Part shown: positions 1 through 10,995 of the stretch, piece after piece
How positions within the stretch are numbered: position 1 is the first letter of the stretch
Layout: each line of letters begins with the position of its first letter
From: Pseudopithomyces maydicus
Taxonomy: Eukaryota; Ascomycota; Dothideomycetes; Pleosporales; Didymosphaeriaceae
Direction: 5' to 3'
NCBI GenBank assembly: GCA_026873275.1
Contig: JANTUC010000004.1
Span: 930,001-994,000 of the forward strand
Length of the DNA stretch: 64,000 nt
Translations under genes and position numbers: made by a program
Notes under the pieces: generated by a model
The model's database searches: none
What the model saw: the letters and a program-made list of their open reading frames with translations, nothing else
Told to the model about the DNA's origin: nothing

Positions 1-551
1 ATCCACCTTTTGCTCAGCCCCCGCGCCCATCGCACCCCTGCACAGAATGTACATCAACACACCCCCACCGTTCTTATTAAGGCATCACGCTAGCCCTACC
101 CGCTCACATACAGTAACGCTACGCTCAAGAAGGAAAATATCGGGCTTCGCGCCATGCGGCGATTATATTTTCGGACCTTTACGACATGCTCGCAGCGCCA
201 CGCACAGCGCAGGCAGCCAGGCGCTACGGAGAGTATGCAACAGTGGGTGGGCGCGGAACGCGAAACGAAACAATGACGGACGAGGCGGGAGGCTTTGCGG
301 TGGCGGAGGGATGCAGGTGTGCTGGGTTAAGAGGAGGGCCGCCCCAGATATGCAGGTAATCAGTTAATACTTTGAGCGTGGTAGCCTTCCTTTGCCTTGT
401 CTCCTTTCGTGCCGTCTTGCAGTTTTATGTCTGGTGTCTTGAAGGATCAGTGTTCCTTGTGAGAATACTAAAGCCGAGTTCTATATCATCATCGGTCCGG
501 GGCGAAGAAACGACTTGAAAGGAAAGATACGCAGGGCAGAAACAAGCAGAG
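1..551. other. 5' flank without a recognised gene
   Basis: No reading frame here has convincing protein character. The stretch just before position 552 is presumably the promoter and 5' UTR of the wall-protein gene. I saw no clear TATA box. Confidence 0.4.
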
Positions 552-1469
552 ATGGCTTCCCGGAATACTTTCTTCTCGTTGACAGCGATGCTTCTTTCGG
601 CACAAATCACGATAGCAACACCTGCAGAGCCTTCTATCGCGAGCAAATTGAACGGATATGGATATGGACATTCGGTCGAGCCTTTGACGCTCACCCCGAT
701 TCCTCAAGGGGGCTATGGGTACGAAACCCCAGCCGCATCCTCAACAATCTCAGAAGAGGACTATGGGTCTCAACCCTCAGCCGAACCGACGCCCTCTGAA
801 GACGGCTATGGCAACGGCTACCAAATCCCGTCCGAACCCGCACCATCGATCCCATCCACAACACCCGAACCCGACTATCCGACAGCGCCCTATTCTTCAG
901 ACCCTACCATGCCGCTATCCTCGTCGCGAAATTGCATAAACACCACCACGACAGTCACAATCCCGTACCCATCGCCCTCACCATCAACATCACAGACCTG
1001 CCAAAACATAACCATAACCTCCACGATATCCACTCTCATCCCGACTCCCTCGGCATCACCCTCGCGAAACTGCACGACGAAGAGCACGGTAACAGTAACG
1101 ATCCCATGGCCCGGCACCGGGACCGGATATCTCCCCAGTGGAACAGGATCAGGTGGCTACGGGCAAGGGCCGCACGGAAACGAAACATACTACACACCGT
1201 CGTTGACTGCGGAAGCGCCACCGTCCGCAACGCAAGGCTATGAACTGGGGCCTGAGACAAGCTCCGAGGTGGCGTCGACGAATGTCGCAGAGAACCCGCC
1301 CACACCCCCAGAACCCAGTTCACCGCCAGAGGCAAGTGGAAATGTACCACCTGCGCCGCCAGCAAGTTCGACTGGGCCAGACGAGCCGTTGTTCACCGGT
1401 GGGGCGGTCAGGATGGGAAGTGGAGCAGGTCTTGCGGTGGTGTTTGGGGCGATGGTGGCTATGCTGTGA
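552..1469 (+). CDS. Secreted, probably GPI-anchored Ser/Thr/Pro-rich protein
   Basis: Single-exon frame of 305 residues starting with ATG. Residues 1 to about 22 form a signal peptide (basic start, hydrophobic core, ATPAEP cleavage region). The body is rich in Gly-Tyr, Pro, Ser and Thr. Three spaced cysteine/TVTIP-type segments (NCINTTTTVTIPYP, CQNITITS, NCTTKSTVTVTIPWP) look like divergent internal repeats with N-glycosylation sites. The last 20 or so residues are small then hydrophobic without a charged tail (GSGAGLAVVFGAMVAML), the classic GPI-anchor signal. I infer a cell-wall or plasma-membrane surface protein. No enzymatic domain is visible. The family could not be named; the low-complexity body would make homology searches ambiguous. 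Confidence 0.75.
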   Translation: MASRNTFFSLTAMLLSAQITIATPAEPSIASKLNGYGYGHSVEPLTLTPIPQGGYGYETPAASSTISEEDYGSQPSAEPTPSEDGYGNGYQIPSEPAPSIPSTTPEPDYPTAPYSSDPTMPLSSSRNCINTTTTVTIPYPSPSPSTSQTCQNITITSTISTLIPTPSASPSRNCTTKSTVTVTIPWPGTGTGYLPSGTGSGGYGQGPHGNETYYTPSLTAEAPPSATQGYELGPETSSEVASTNVAENPPTPPEPSSPPEASGNVPPAPPASSTGPDEPLFTGGAVRMGSGAGLAVVFGAMVAML

Positions 1470-1905
1470 TGACAGGTTCGATGATTTCGTTTGTAATTGC
1501 ATTGGCGGCGTTTTAATATACCCTTCACATCGGCATTGGGTGCTTGAGCAGGGAAGCGGAGTCTTTTTGTTTTTATGGAACGCAGATTCAAGGCGCTGGC
1601 ATAATGAAAGAGAATGCGACGATAGAACAAGTTAATCCGAGTTTCGCTTGCACCGTGGTAGAAATTTGCGGATCGTGCTAGATTTGGAGAGTTAGTGAGT
1701 GGATTGTGCTCCGAGAGTCGGAGAATCAGTGAGTGGTTAGCTACAGCTACAAGACCCATCAAGGTGCAAAAATTCAATTCTTCTACTCGGTACAGCCTGG
1801 TCGAGCTTATCTACAGGGTGCGAAGCCATCGCAGCAAGGAAATGTTGAGATGTCGGGTGTGCATTGTCTAGAGACGCAAGGAAACGGGCATGGGGTGCTG
1901 ATAGC

Positions 1906-2596
1906 TTAGTAGCCGTCCTTGCCCCACTTGTTGTAGGCCTCGTGGAGTTCCTGCGCGTGTTAAACTAGAGGACTGGGCGGTGGAAGCAGCGCATACCTTG
2001 GGGAGGGTCACGTTGGGGATGATGACCACGTTGAGCGCCGAAGGAGCATCCTTCCTGGTGGAGGTGTCACCACCGGGGTGGTACTGGTACTTGCCCTCGC
2101 CGCCACCCTCCTCCCAGGGCTTGCTGTTGGGTGCCTGGGCGACGCTTCGCTCCGAGGAAGCGCTGGTGGGCGATCGGGCTGGGATTGTGAGCAAAGGTCG
2201 GGCATCAGGAAGCACAGCCGAGGGGCGTGCAGACGCGGGAGGTCTTACAGAAGTGCCATCCGGCGACGCCGAAGATGCCGCTCATGATGGCGAGGAGAAC
2301 CTGGCGGCGCGTGTTAGCTGCGGCTGGTTCTGAGGCTGGTTCTACGGCTGGCTCTGTGCGGGCGCCTGGGCAGCCATTGCGGGCGCCCGTGGACGCAATC
2401 CGGGCGGGGAAAGCTCGTGGCGGGCGGGCAGACGTACGTAGAGCTCAGGGTCGCGCTTCGCTCCGGCCTTGATGGCCTCCCTGCCAGCCTGCCTCTCCTC
2501 GGCGCCGGCGGTGCTGGTGTTCCAGCGGCGGGGGACCTGGGTCGGGCGCAGGCGCGGGGCGGCGCGGAAAGCGGTACGGCCGATGATGCTCGACAT
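1906..2596 (-). CDS. Small mitochondrial single-pass membrane protein, conserved-type, unnamed
   Basis: Four exons by hand: 2438-2596, 2249-2300, 1997-2178, 1906-1950, giving 145 residues with all phases matching. The first 30 residues are Arg-rich without acids and include RRWNTST, a mitochondrial presequence. Residues about 54-68 (VLLAIMSGIFGVAGW) are a single membrane segment. The remainder is soluble and ends with ALNVVIIPNVTLPKELHEAY and WGKDGY. The start was chosen at ATG 2594-2596 because the presequence begins there. The architecture suggests an inner-membrane protein facing the intermembrane space or matrix, but I do not recognise a characterised family. It is transcribed divergently from the palmitoyltransferase gene. 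Confidence 0.75.
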
Positions 2597-3276
2597 TGTA
2601 GGCGCAGGCGGTGCGTCTGGGGGTGGAGTGGAGAGGGGTGTGGGTGGTGGGTGGTGGTGGTGGTGGGTGACGTTGAAGCTTGCACGGGTGGTTCGACGGA
2701 GCTGTGGGCCAAGACTCAGTGCCAAGAAACAAAGCCAAGACGTGCGGCGTATGTAATCACACCCAGGCACTGCGCTGGGCTGGTGGTGCTGGGCTGGTCC
2801 ACGGGTGGTGCTGGGCCCAGGGCTGGCCTGCCAAACGCGGCCGTCGGAGCAAAAGCCAGAGGCGCTATGCAGGAACGGTTAGCCCGTGCGTGCATCGCGA
2901 GCGGCATCCCAGGCATCATGCGCATCACATCACCTTCGCGCGCCCCCTTTAAACCCTCCTCATATAGGTAGGCTGTCGCCACCGACGACGCGTAGCTCTG
3001 CCTCGTGCTGCTGCACCGCGCCCGTTCTCCCAACGCCCGCCTCCCAGCGCGCGCCCGCCCGCCGTCGCTGCCCTTCGTACGCTCCTTTGCACCCCCGATT
3101 GATATTTGCCGTTCGCTTCTGCAGGTGCTTGCTTTTCGCACGCTTCACTTGGCCTGAGTCAAGCTCCCAAACCTTGGACACGCCTGGCACCTGGGATGCA
3201 CCCCTAACTGACCCGTTGTCATGCCGTTGCTGTTGAGGAACTTTCCCCGAAGCCCCTTTGCCTCACCTCCTCCATC
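2597..3276. other. Divergent intergenic region
   Basis: GC-rich spacer between two divergent genes. It holds GT-rich (GGTGGTGGGTGGTGG) and repetitive GCTGGG stretches but no credible coding frame. It is probably the shared 5' regulatory region of the mitochondrial-protein gene (minus) and the palmitoyltransferase gene (plus). Confidence 0.5.
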
Positions 3277-5374
3277 ATGACGACAGGTGGGGACTCCCAT
3301 ATACACTCGCATCCTGCCATGGTTACACAGGATGACCAACCCGCCCGCGACCACTCGAACCCCGACGACGACCACCCAGCCCACAACCCTCTCTCCTCCT
3401 CCATGTCGCAGGACCGCACCTCGCAGGGCAGCCGCGTCCTAGGCGTCACGGGGCCCTCGGGCGAGCCGGGCCTTCCGCCCTCACGGCCCTCGTCGCTTGC
3501 CCGCTCGCAATCCGGAAGCAATCGCAGATGGTCGCAGGCACCGCCGTCGCGCAGAGGCGGCGCCGTGCACAGCGCCGCCGGCACTGCCAGTGTCGCCGGC
3601 AGCCTGGGAGCACAGAGTCGCCCGACCACCGCCGCAAGTCGCACCCACGTCCCGCTGGCAGCTCATGGCTTCTTCCGCCCCATGAGCTCCCAGCGCCTGC
3701 AGCAGCAGCGCAACCAGCGCCCGACCTCCCTCCTCGGCCACAGCTCGCTCTACTCGGAAGCCACCATCGAGAGCGGAGGAAACCCCTACCGCCAGAGCAT
3801 CGGCTCCAACCAGACATCCCGCAGCCACCATCCCATCGGCCTCCACCACGACCATGACCAGCCTCCACCACCTTCACGCGGCACAGACATAACCGACCGA
3901 GATCTCCCGGATCGCACCACGGCAAACTCCACCCCTACAGGCGCCGAGACAGTGCGGAGCCGCGGCGAAAGCATCACGCCTCTGCATCGGCCCAAGCCCC
4001 AGCACCTCGACTTTTCCAAGGGTCAAAAGAACGACTCGGGCAAGCTACCCACGCCCGGCAAATCGCCCCGTTCCTTCAGTGCCAGCTTTGCTCTTCCCAG
4101 CCGCGACAGCCGCGCCCCCAGATGCGCCCGCAGACCGGCCACGAGAAGCTCCACTCGGCCGAGTCGTCGCCTAGAATGTATCGGCAAGACTCTACAAAAG
4201 AGACTGTGAAAAATGAGTTAGGAAAGAACTACCAATACTTTTCGGGCAACACCGTTTTCTGCTGGGGAGGACGTCTCCAGAACACCCGCGACCGGCCTGT
4301 GAACATTGCAACCGGCCTCTTCATCGTACTACCTTCAGCCCTCTTTTTCGGTTTTTCGTATGTGTTCTCTCCATTTCTCGTGCCATACAACGCTGACAGC
4401 GACTTAGTGCTCCGTGGCTCTGGCTCCATGTTTCGCCTTCGATACCCATCATCTTTGCTTACTTGTTTTTGATCTGTATTTCTTCCTTCGTCCACGCTAC
4501 CACCTCTGATCCTGGGGTAAGTTGACGCTTTTGATCCCTCGATACCTGTTATTGACTTGGCTAGATTCTTCCCCGCAACCTGCACCCATTTCCTCCATCT
4601 AACCCCAGTGATGATCCGCTCAGCGTGGGCCCACCAACCACGGAATGGACCATGGTCGTCTCTGCCACTGGCGCCAACGCCGCCATGGAAGTGCCTACCA
4701 AGTATTGCAAGAGCTGCAACATCTGGAGACCGCCTCGTGCTCATCACTGCCGATCATGCGACAATTGTGTCGAGACGCAAGATCATCACTGCGTCTGGCT
4801 CAACAACTGTATCGGCCGACGAAATTATCGCTACTTCTTCACATTCGTCACATCTGCAACTCTTCTGGGAGTTTATCTGCTAGCGGTGAGCCTACTACAC
4901 ATTCTGGAGTGGCGATCCCAAAACAACACATCATTTGGAAACGCAATCTCAACGTGGCGTGTTCCCTTTGCCATGTGCATCTATTCCGTCCTCGGTACTC
5001 CTTATCCTCTGAGTCTTGGTCTCTATCACGTGTTCCTAATGGCTCGAGGAGAAACAACACGCGAGTATCTCAACTCGCACAAATTCATCAAGAAGGACCG
5101 ACATCGGCCTTTCACACAGGGCAACATTCTCAAAAATCTGGCGACGGTTCTGCTGCGACCAAAGCCACCGACATATCTGCATTTTAAGCGCAGGTATGAG
5201 CAAGGCGACCAGAGATTTGGCCCGCGCAGAGGTAAGCGCACAGCACCTCTGACGGCTGAGCAGCAAGGTGGCGGCGTGGAGATGCAGGATGTCCGAGGGG
5301 CGGCTCCGGGTTTCGAGGGACCGGCCAGCAGGGGATCGCGGAACGAAGGTGGCGAGCAACGTGCTGCACTGTAG
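3277..5374 (+). CDS. ERF2: DHHC palmitoyltransferase, Erf2 type (one-base frame break in the exon 1 C-run)
   Basis: This is a protein S-acyltransferase of the ER/Golgi, which in yeast palmitoylates Ras with Erf4. Exons: 3277-4357, 4408-4516, 4565-5374. The order is a long disordered Ser/Pro/Gln N-terminus (to about residue 280), the conserved NELGKNYQYFSGNTVFCWGG segment, membrane segments 1-2 (ending FVHATTSDPG), the Cys-rich zinc domain (KYCKSCNIWRPPRAHHC), the catalytic DHHC in QDHHCVWLNNCIGRRNYRYF, and membrane segments 3-4. Introns of 50 and 48 nt have clean borders. Oddity: exon 1 reads in one frame to a CCCCC run at 4115-4119, and the conserved part continues one base out of phase. One extra C joins them into 666 residues. 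Either a base is missing or an unseen mini-intron exists. Confidence 0.9.
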
Positions 5375-6151
5375 GTCGTTTGTGTACACTGGGTTGCGCA
5401 ATCACTCAGCACGTGGCACGAACTTCAGCCTACCCATAAGCTAAAGCTATACATAATTATAATCAGTCAACTAATGTCTTCATGTATGTATGTAGGAATA
5501 GCAAACGGATAGTGTTTGCCTGAACTGTAAGATGAACTGGCAACAGGAGGGATTGGGAAATATTGGACTGTTGATAGATGAATTATGATTGTCTTTGCCA
5601 ACGCTGAGCTGAAGCCCTTGTGCATGGTGGCGATGTTGCCAGAAACATGCTGACGCCGTAGGCTCCTGGGGCATGTGAGAGGAGCAAAAGGGGGCATAGG
5701 AGGAAGTCTTGAGGAAGTCGGGATCCAGACGGTGGAGAATAGCGGACGTCAATGCAGTCCATGCTGCAATTTAATCACTCAGGCTCGCTGTATCCAGAAC
5801 GGAATGTGAGGGCGGTTGTACATGCAGATTAGGTATAGCACACTACTGGTTCCAGGATGACTAGCGTGGTTGTTTACTTTACCACACCCATCCCCAAGCT
5901 GCTCCACGACTCCGACTGGCAGCCGGAATATCGCTGCAGGGCACCGATACGCCCAATTCGCGGTGCGTCGTCTAAGCGAACGCCTTGGACGGTTTGCAGT
6001 GTCGCTCCTTGTTCGTCGGGTTCACACTTTCGAAGTGTTCGGACGTGCCTGGCCTGGAGCGATCCGCCGCTCGACCCAGACCTCCTCTCGCGACACTTCA
6101 CGCGCCTGACCGTCCACCACCTCCGCCCGACACACGTCGCACGCGCTGAGC
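5375..6151. other. Intergenic region with AT-rich 3' flank and promoter side of the SET gene
   Basis: The first 100 bases are an AT-rich 3' flank of the palmitoyltransferase gene. The remainder has several overlapping short frames but none with protein-like composition. The part nearest 6151 is presumably the 5' UTR of the SET-domain gene. Confidence 0.4.
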
Positions 6152-8905
6152 ATGGCGGAACGACACGCATCTCCCTCCTCGACCGCCTCCCTTCGCTCCA
6201 TCGTTACTGCGCCCGTGGGGAAGGAGCTTGACTCGCGCACCTCCACCGCGTCGCCGCCGACCTCCACGCCACCCACAAGCCTTGGCGATGAAGGCAGCAT
6301 ACTGTCCGAGGCAAGCAAGATGGAAGTGATTGAGACGCATGAGGAGCTGTCTACCCCCAGCCCGCAGTGGCATCGCCTGCTGCGTCGCAGTCAGCGGCGG
6401 AGCCATCTGACAGTGCGCCACGACGCGCGCTACGGCAGACGCGCCACAAGGTCGTCACATACAATGTGCAGATTCTCGCAGGTACTGCCATCCACACGCC
6501 TACCAAATACCTGGAGAAGCATCACGAGAATGTTGTGCACGGCGACATTCAGGCGGTGGCCAAAGGGACCACGCCCACTCCGCCGAAGAAGCGGATGGGA
6601 AAGCGCAGGGCCAAGTCGGTATCAAACGATTTCGAAGATCCTGCCGAACAGCAACTCGCTGCAGAGGCTGCCCAGGCCGCCCAACGACGAACCTCGTCGC
6701 GTTTCAATAACGACCTCCGTCGTGTAGCTTTGGGCAACTCCAGTGGGGTGGGGGAGGCTGTTGCGAGTACAATCTCAGCTGGCAAAAAATTGGTGCAAAA
6801 TGCGCTCAAGCGCAGCGCCTCCGACTCGCGACTACGCTCATCTTTCCGCTCCCAGCCTTCCAAGTTCAAAGAAGACACCTCCGACGATGATGAAGAGCAA
6901 GCCGAAGAGGAAGCCGAACCGGAAGAGCCGGAGTATTTCAAGCCCAAAACAAAGCAATGGCTCAAGCAAGGCTTGTTCGTAGGCCAGGAACGCGGATTCG
7001 ACGCTCGTTTCACCGAGAAGCGGAATAGAGCGCGGAGGGAGGCGCGCCAGGGCAAGGAAAACAAGGTCCTGCCGCTGCCCATGTTCGCCACCGAGATACA
7101 GCTGGAGAGCAACCCCCGCATCGTCTACAAGGCGTTCAAGCTGCCATTCGATGTTTACAACCCTCTGCCTAAGAAAGTCAAGGTCGATGGTTGGGTCAAG
7201 CTCAACAGGAGTGAGTTCACGCTAATCCACCACCCATGTAGCTGTGACTAAATTTAGCAGATCGATTTATTGGTGATGCTTCGGCGCTATGGAGGCGTGA
7301 GAAGCACGATGATACGGCTCAGTGCTTTTGCAAGCCTGAGGATGGCTGTGGAGAGACTTGCCACAACCGTATTATGGCTTATGAATGCGATGCGACTAAT
7401 TGTCCGCTCACACCTGAACAATGCAATAACCGCCCCTTTGCGCAGCTCAAGAAGCGTGCAAAAGGCAACGGTTACGATTATGGTGTGGAGGTCATGGCGA
7501 CTGAGGGTAAGGGTTACGGTGTTCGGGCCATGCGGTGCTTCGAACCCCACCAAATCATTGTCGAATACGCTGGTGAGATCATCACTCAAGACGAATGCGA
7601 GAGGCGCATGAAACAGGTCTACAAGAAGGATAAGGTATGTTCAAAGGAACCGAGAACAGCTGTGAATGTGTCTGATCGTTAGCAGTGTTATTATCTCATG
7701 AGCTTTGACAACAAGATGATCATCGATGCCACACGAGGCACAATTGCGCGCTTTGTGAACCATTCCTGCGAGCCCAATTGTGAAATGATCAAATGGACAG
7801 TTGGAGGTGAACCCCGCATGGCGCTTTTTGCTGGCTCGCGTGGTATCATGACCGGAGAGGAATTGACTTACGATTACAACTTCGAGTAAGTATAACGAAC
7901 TTTTTCAGCATGACTAAACTAATATCATACAGTCCATTCTCGCTGAAGAACATCCAAGAATGCCGGTGCGGCACAAAATCGTGCCGTGGCGTCCTAGGCC
8001 CTAAGCCTAAGAAGCCCGCGAACCACGATGAGCGTTCGTTGCCCGCATCTCTTCTTGCAGGCGCAAAGCGCAAGTTGCAAGACGTTCTGGGGGTCGGTCG
8101 AGGCTCCGAAAGCGCACCTAACTCCCCAAAGAAGCGTTTACTCGGCAACTCTGCCACTACTAAAGCTAGAAATGCACTGGCTCAGAACGAGGCTGCCCGT
8201 GAGAAGGCTGCGAAAGAGGCTGCAGACCATGCAGCGCAGATTGCATCGCGCGAGAGCCGTGCTCTGCAACGACACAAGGCCACTGCTACTTCTAAGCGCG
8301 GTAGATTGCTACACAAGGCATCCAATGCTGCTAAACCGACCGTTCGAACCACCAAAAAAACCGTCATCAATCTTAAACGAAAACTGCCGGTATCCAAGAC
8401 GGCGTCCAAGCCGGGAGCTCTGAAGCCTGTCAAGAACTTACTGGGCAAGGTTGCCAACGGCTCACGTGCGCAAAAGCCGAGCAAGGCGGCTCTTCTTGTG
8501 AACCGCCAACGGAGTGCTACACCAGAGTCTTCCGAGTCATCCTCCGAGGAGGAGTCGCCCAACATTACGCCCGCCTCCCTGCGTAGCGCGAATAAGAAGG
8601 CAGTTGCGAAGACGAACGAGATCAAGCCACTCCGCCTTAGCAAGGCGAGCAAGTTCGGACAGCGTACACTCGTGGCTGACTCAGACGAGGAAATGGACTC
8701 CGATAGCGAGGAGGAAGAGATCCCCAACAGTGATGTGGATGCTGAATACGGCAAGGCCGTTGCGAACACCAAGTTCAAAGGCAAAAAGCGAGGCTCTGCG
8801 CCGGCTCCTAGGGGCATTCATAAGACGGGTGCTGGTGTCGCCAAGATTCCTCGAGGTCGTGTTCGAAATGCCAAAGGCCGCTTCGAACCCAAGGGTCACG
8901 CTTAA
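6152..8905 (+). CDS. ash1: SET-domain histone lysine methyltransferase, Ash1-like (AWS-SET-postSET)
   Basis: Nuclear protein methyltransferase. AWS-SET-postSET enzymes of the Ash1/Set2 type act on histone H3 Lys36; Ash1 type is preferred because no WW or SRI domain is seen. Exons: 6152-7210, 7261-7634, 7686-7885, 7933-8905. Order: disordered N-terminus, acidic SDDDEEQAEEEAEPEE stretch, Cys-rich AWS (CFCKPEDGCGETCHNR and following Cys), SET core with GVRAMRCFEPHQIIVEYAGE, the cofactor/catalytic RFVNHSCEPNC and TYDYNF, post-SET CRCGTKSCRG, then a long basic Lys/Arg-rich tail. Introns are 47-51 nt. Two acceptors are tandem TAGCAG. Oddity: the reading frame shifts at CCCCC 6354-6358; one extra C gives an uninterrupted 868-residue protein. 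Confidence 0.88.
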
Positions 8906-9661
8906 TTATTCACATATATGCCTGGCTATTCTTATATCTTTCAACAATATCTTGAACTTACTCAACCTCTATTTCGACGGCCGAAGTGCATTTATCACTT
9001 TACTTCGGAATGCTGGGCGTCGGCCTGAGTGATTGTATAATGGGACATGGACGGTGCAATGGGTATGGAGCATGGCGGTGTCCTTTCATGCTTATTGGTG
9101 GCTTTGCTGTTCACCTGGTATTTTTCAGTTGGTGTGGGTGTATGGTGTTCTGCGAGCCTGTAAGCCTGGACAGGGTTTGAGGTAGATATAGGGCTAGGAG
9201 GAGAGCCATCAGGTTTTGTAAGGATAGGCGAGGTTGGGATGCATGTACTACGGGCAGATTAGGGTATTTCTTGAGCAAGCAAATGGTCGTGTTCTTCTTA
9301 TGTTGTTCGTTTGACATTCTGGAACATTTTTAGCATGCCGTTTTTTTTTCATGGCTGAGAGGTTAAATGATTCAACCATGCAACCATTGTTCGCTCGCAA
9401 CTTTAGTTAAAAGCTCAAGCAGCCATATTCAAGAACTTTGACCATCTGTTCGGCGCACCCCACGCGCACAGTCGCAGTAAATACGTCGCTCATGCACAAA
9501 AGTGGGTACACTAAACATCCATGTTCCGTCTGAAGCGCTAGGCTATCGAAGAACTAAACACCAAAAAAGCAAACCCCCACGACCATCGTCACCACAAGAC
9601 CCTATTCACAAAAAATAATTTTCCCCCACCCTCCAATTCGATTCCACATTCTACCAAAACC
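8906..9661. other. Intergenic region, no gene seen
   Basis: 3' flank of the SET gene followed by the upstream region of the phosphatase gene. Short frames at 8986-9180 and 9111-9317 have no supporting features. A T9 run lies near 9342. The 100 bases before 9662 are pyrimidine/adenine-rich, typical of a fungal core promoter. Confidence 0.4.
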
Positions 9662-10671
9662 ATGTCTTCGTCTCCCTCTCTCGCCGAGTTCCTAGAAAAA
9701 AATATCCCCGGCCCCGAAAGAACCCATCTTCGCACCTCGGTCATTCCTACGCTCCTCACCTCCGTCGCAAAAGTTGGCCAATGTCTCCGCTCCTCTCTCT
9801 CCATCCAGACCGCAGGCTCCACCAACACATCCGGTGACTCACAGCTCAACGTCGACCTCACGACCAACGAAATCGTCCACGCCGCCGTCTCAACCTGCCC
9901 CTCCATCGTCTCGGCCTCGAGCGAAGAGGACGAGGGTGAAAATCCCGTCAAGCACTCTGTAAAATCATCTGTGGAATCTGGGAAACTTACTCCGTTGCTT
10001 TCGACCCTCTCGACGGCAGCAGCATTATCCCCGCAAACTGGAGCGTCGGCACCATAATCGGCATCTGGGACGGGTCCAGCGCCCTCAATCAGCCCGCATG
10101 TTCCAAGCAAGTTGCCGCAATCCTTGGTGTTCTGGGACCCCGCACTACAGCCATCGTTGCAGTGCGCTTGCCAGAGTCCACGTCCCCTCCTCTCTGTTTC
10201 GAAGTGGGACTCTCGGACTCCGCGTCTGACACCGATATCGGTATCATTGTATCCCGGGAGCGCGTACAATTTGGTGACGCCGCCGCTGTGAAGACGAGGT
10301 ACTTTGCGCCTGCAAATCTGCGTGCTGCTGCGCAGGACCCTGCCTACAAGAAAGTAATTGATTATTTTATCGAGAAGGAGTACACGCTGCGGTACTCGGG
10401 TGGGCTGGTACCGGATATTTATCATGCGTTCGTAAAAGGACACGGGGTGTACGTTTCGCCGGTTACGGTGAAGAGTAAGGCGAAGTTGAGAGTGCTGTAT
10501 GAGGTTGCGCCGATAGCGCTAATTGTGGAGTGTGCGGGGGGTAAGGCGGCTGATCCGGTTAACGGGAAGGATATCTTGGAGAAGAGTGTGATAGATGTAG
10601 ATGATAGGTCGGGGCTTTTATGTGGAACAAGGGAAGAAGTGGAGTTGGTTATGAAGATGTTGAGTGAGTGA
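9662..10671 (+). CDS. FBPase-family sugar bisphosphatase (SBPase-like), one-base frame break
   Basis: The family dephosphorylates sugar bisphosphates (fructose-1,6- or sedoheptulose-1,7-bisphosphate) with Mg2+. N-terminal part 9662 to about 9984: MSSSPSLAEFLEKNIPG start and the SIVSASSEEDEGE segment that matches the metal-binding Glu loop. C-terminal part from about 9985: SVAFDPLDGSS with the metal-binding Asp residues, WSVGTIIGIWDG, ILGVLGPRTTAIVAV, and RYSGGLVPDIYHAFVKGHGV near the end. The two parts are one base out of phase at GGGAAA (9981-9986); one added G gives 336 residues, a normal family size, without any intron. The fold looks closer to plant-type SBPase relatives than to gluconeogenic FBP1, so I do not assign a symbol. 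If the break is real this is a pseudogene. Confidence 0.8.
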
Positions 10672-10995
10672 GGAGTGAGGTGTGTGGAAGGATAGATGTG
10701 TAGCTGTGGGAATAACACTGCTGGAAGGGTATAGAAGGATGTTCTGTGTTGTACTTATCACAGATATCATAAGGTACTAGGCGTTCTATACAAGCTGTTT
10801 TTCGTGTTTTTTCAACATCACTTTGCACATTTCAAAAACTCAAATCTGGACCCGAAACATCCCTGTGGGAACTAAATCTGATATATAATACAAATAAACA
10901 CTACAAAAGCCTCCTAAAACGGCGGTATCACATCATATGCATCTCTAAACTATCTACTCTGTCCAGTCGACAGCTTACTGCTTTTTCACCATCAT

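Noticed and set aside
4100..9990. Programmed -1 ribosomal frameshifting in ERF2, ASH1 and the phosphatase gene
   Set aside because: None of the sites has an X-XXY-YYZ slippery heptamer in the correct phase, and unrelated genes would not share it. Missing homopolymer bases explain the data more simply.
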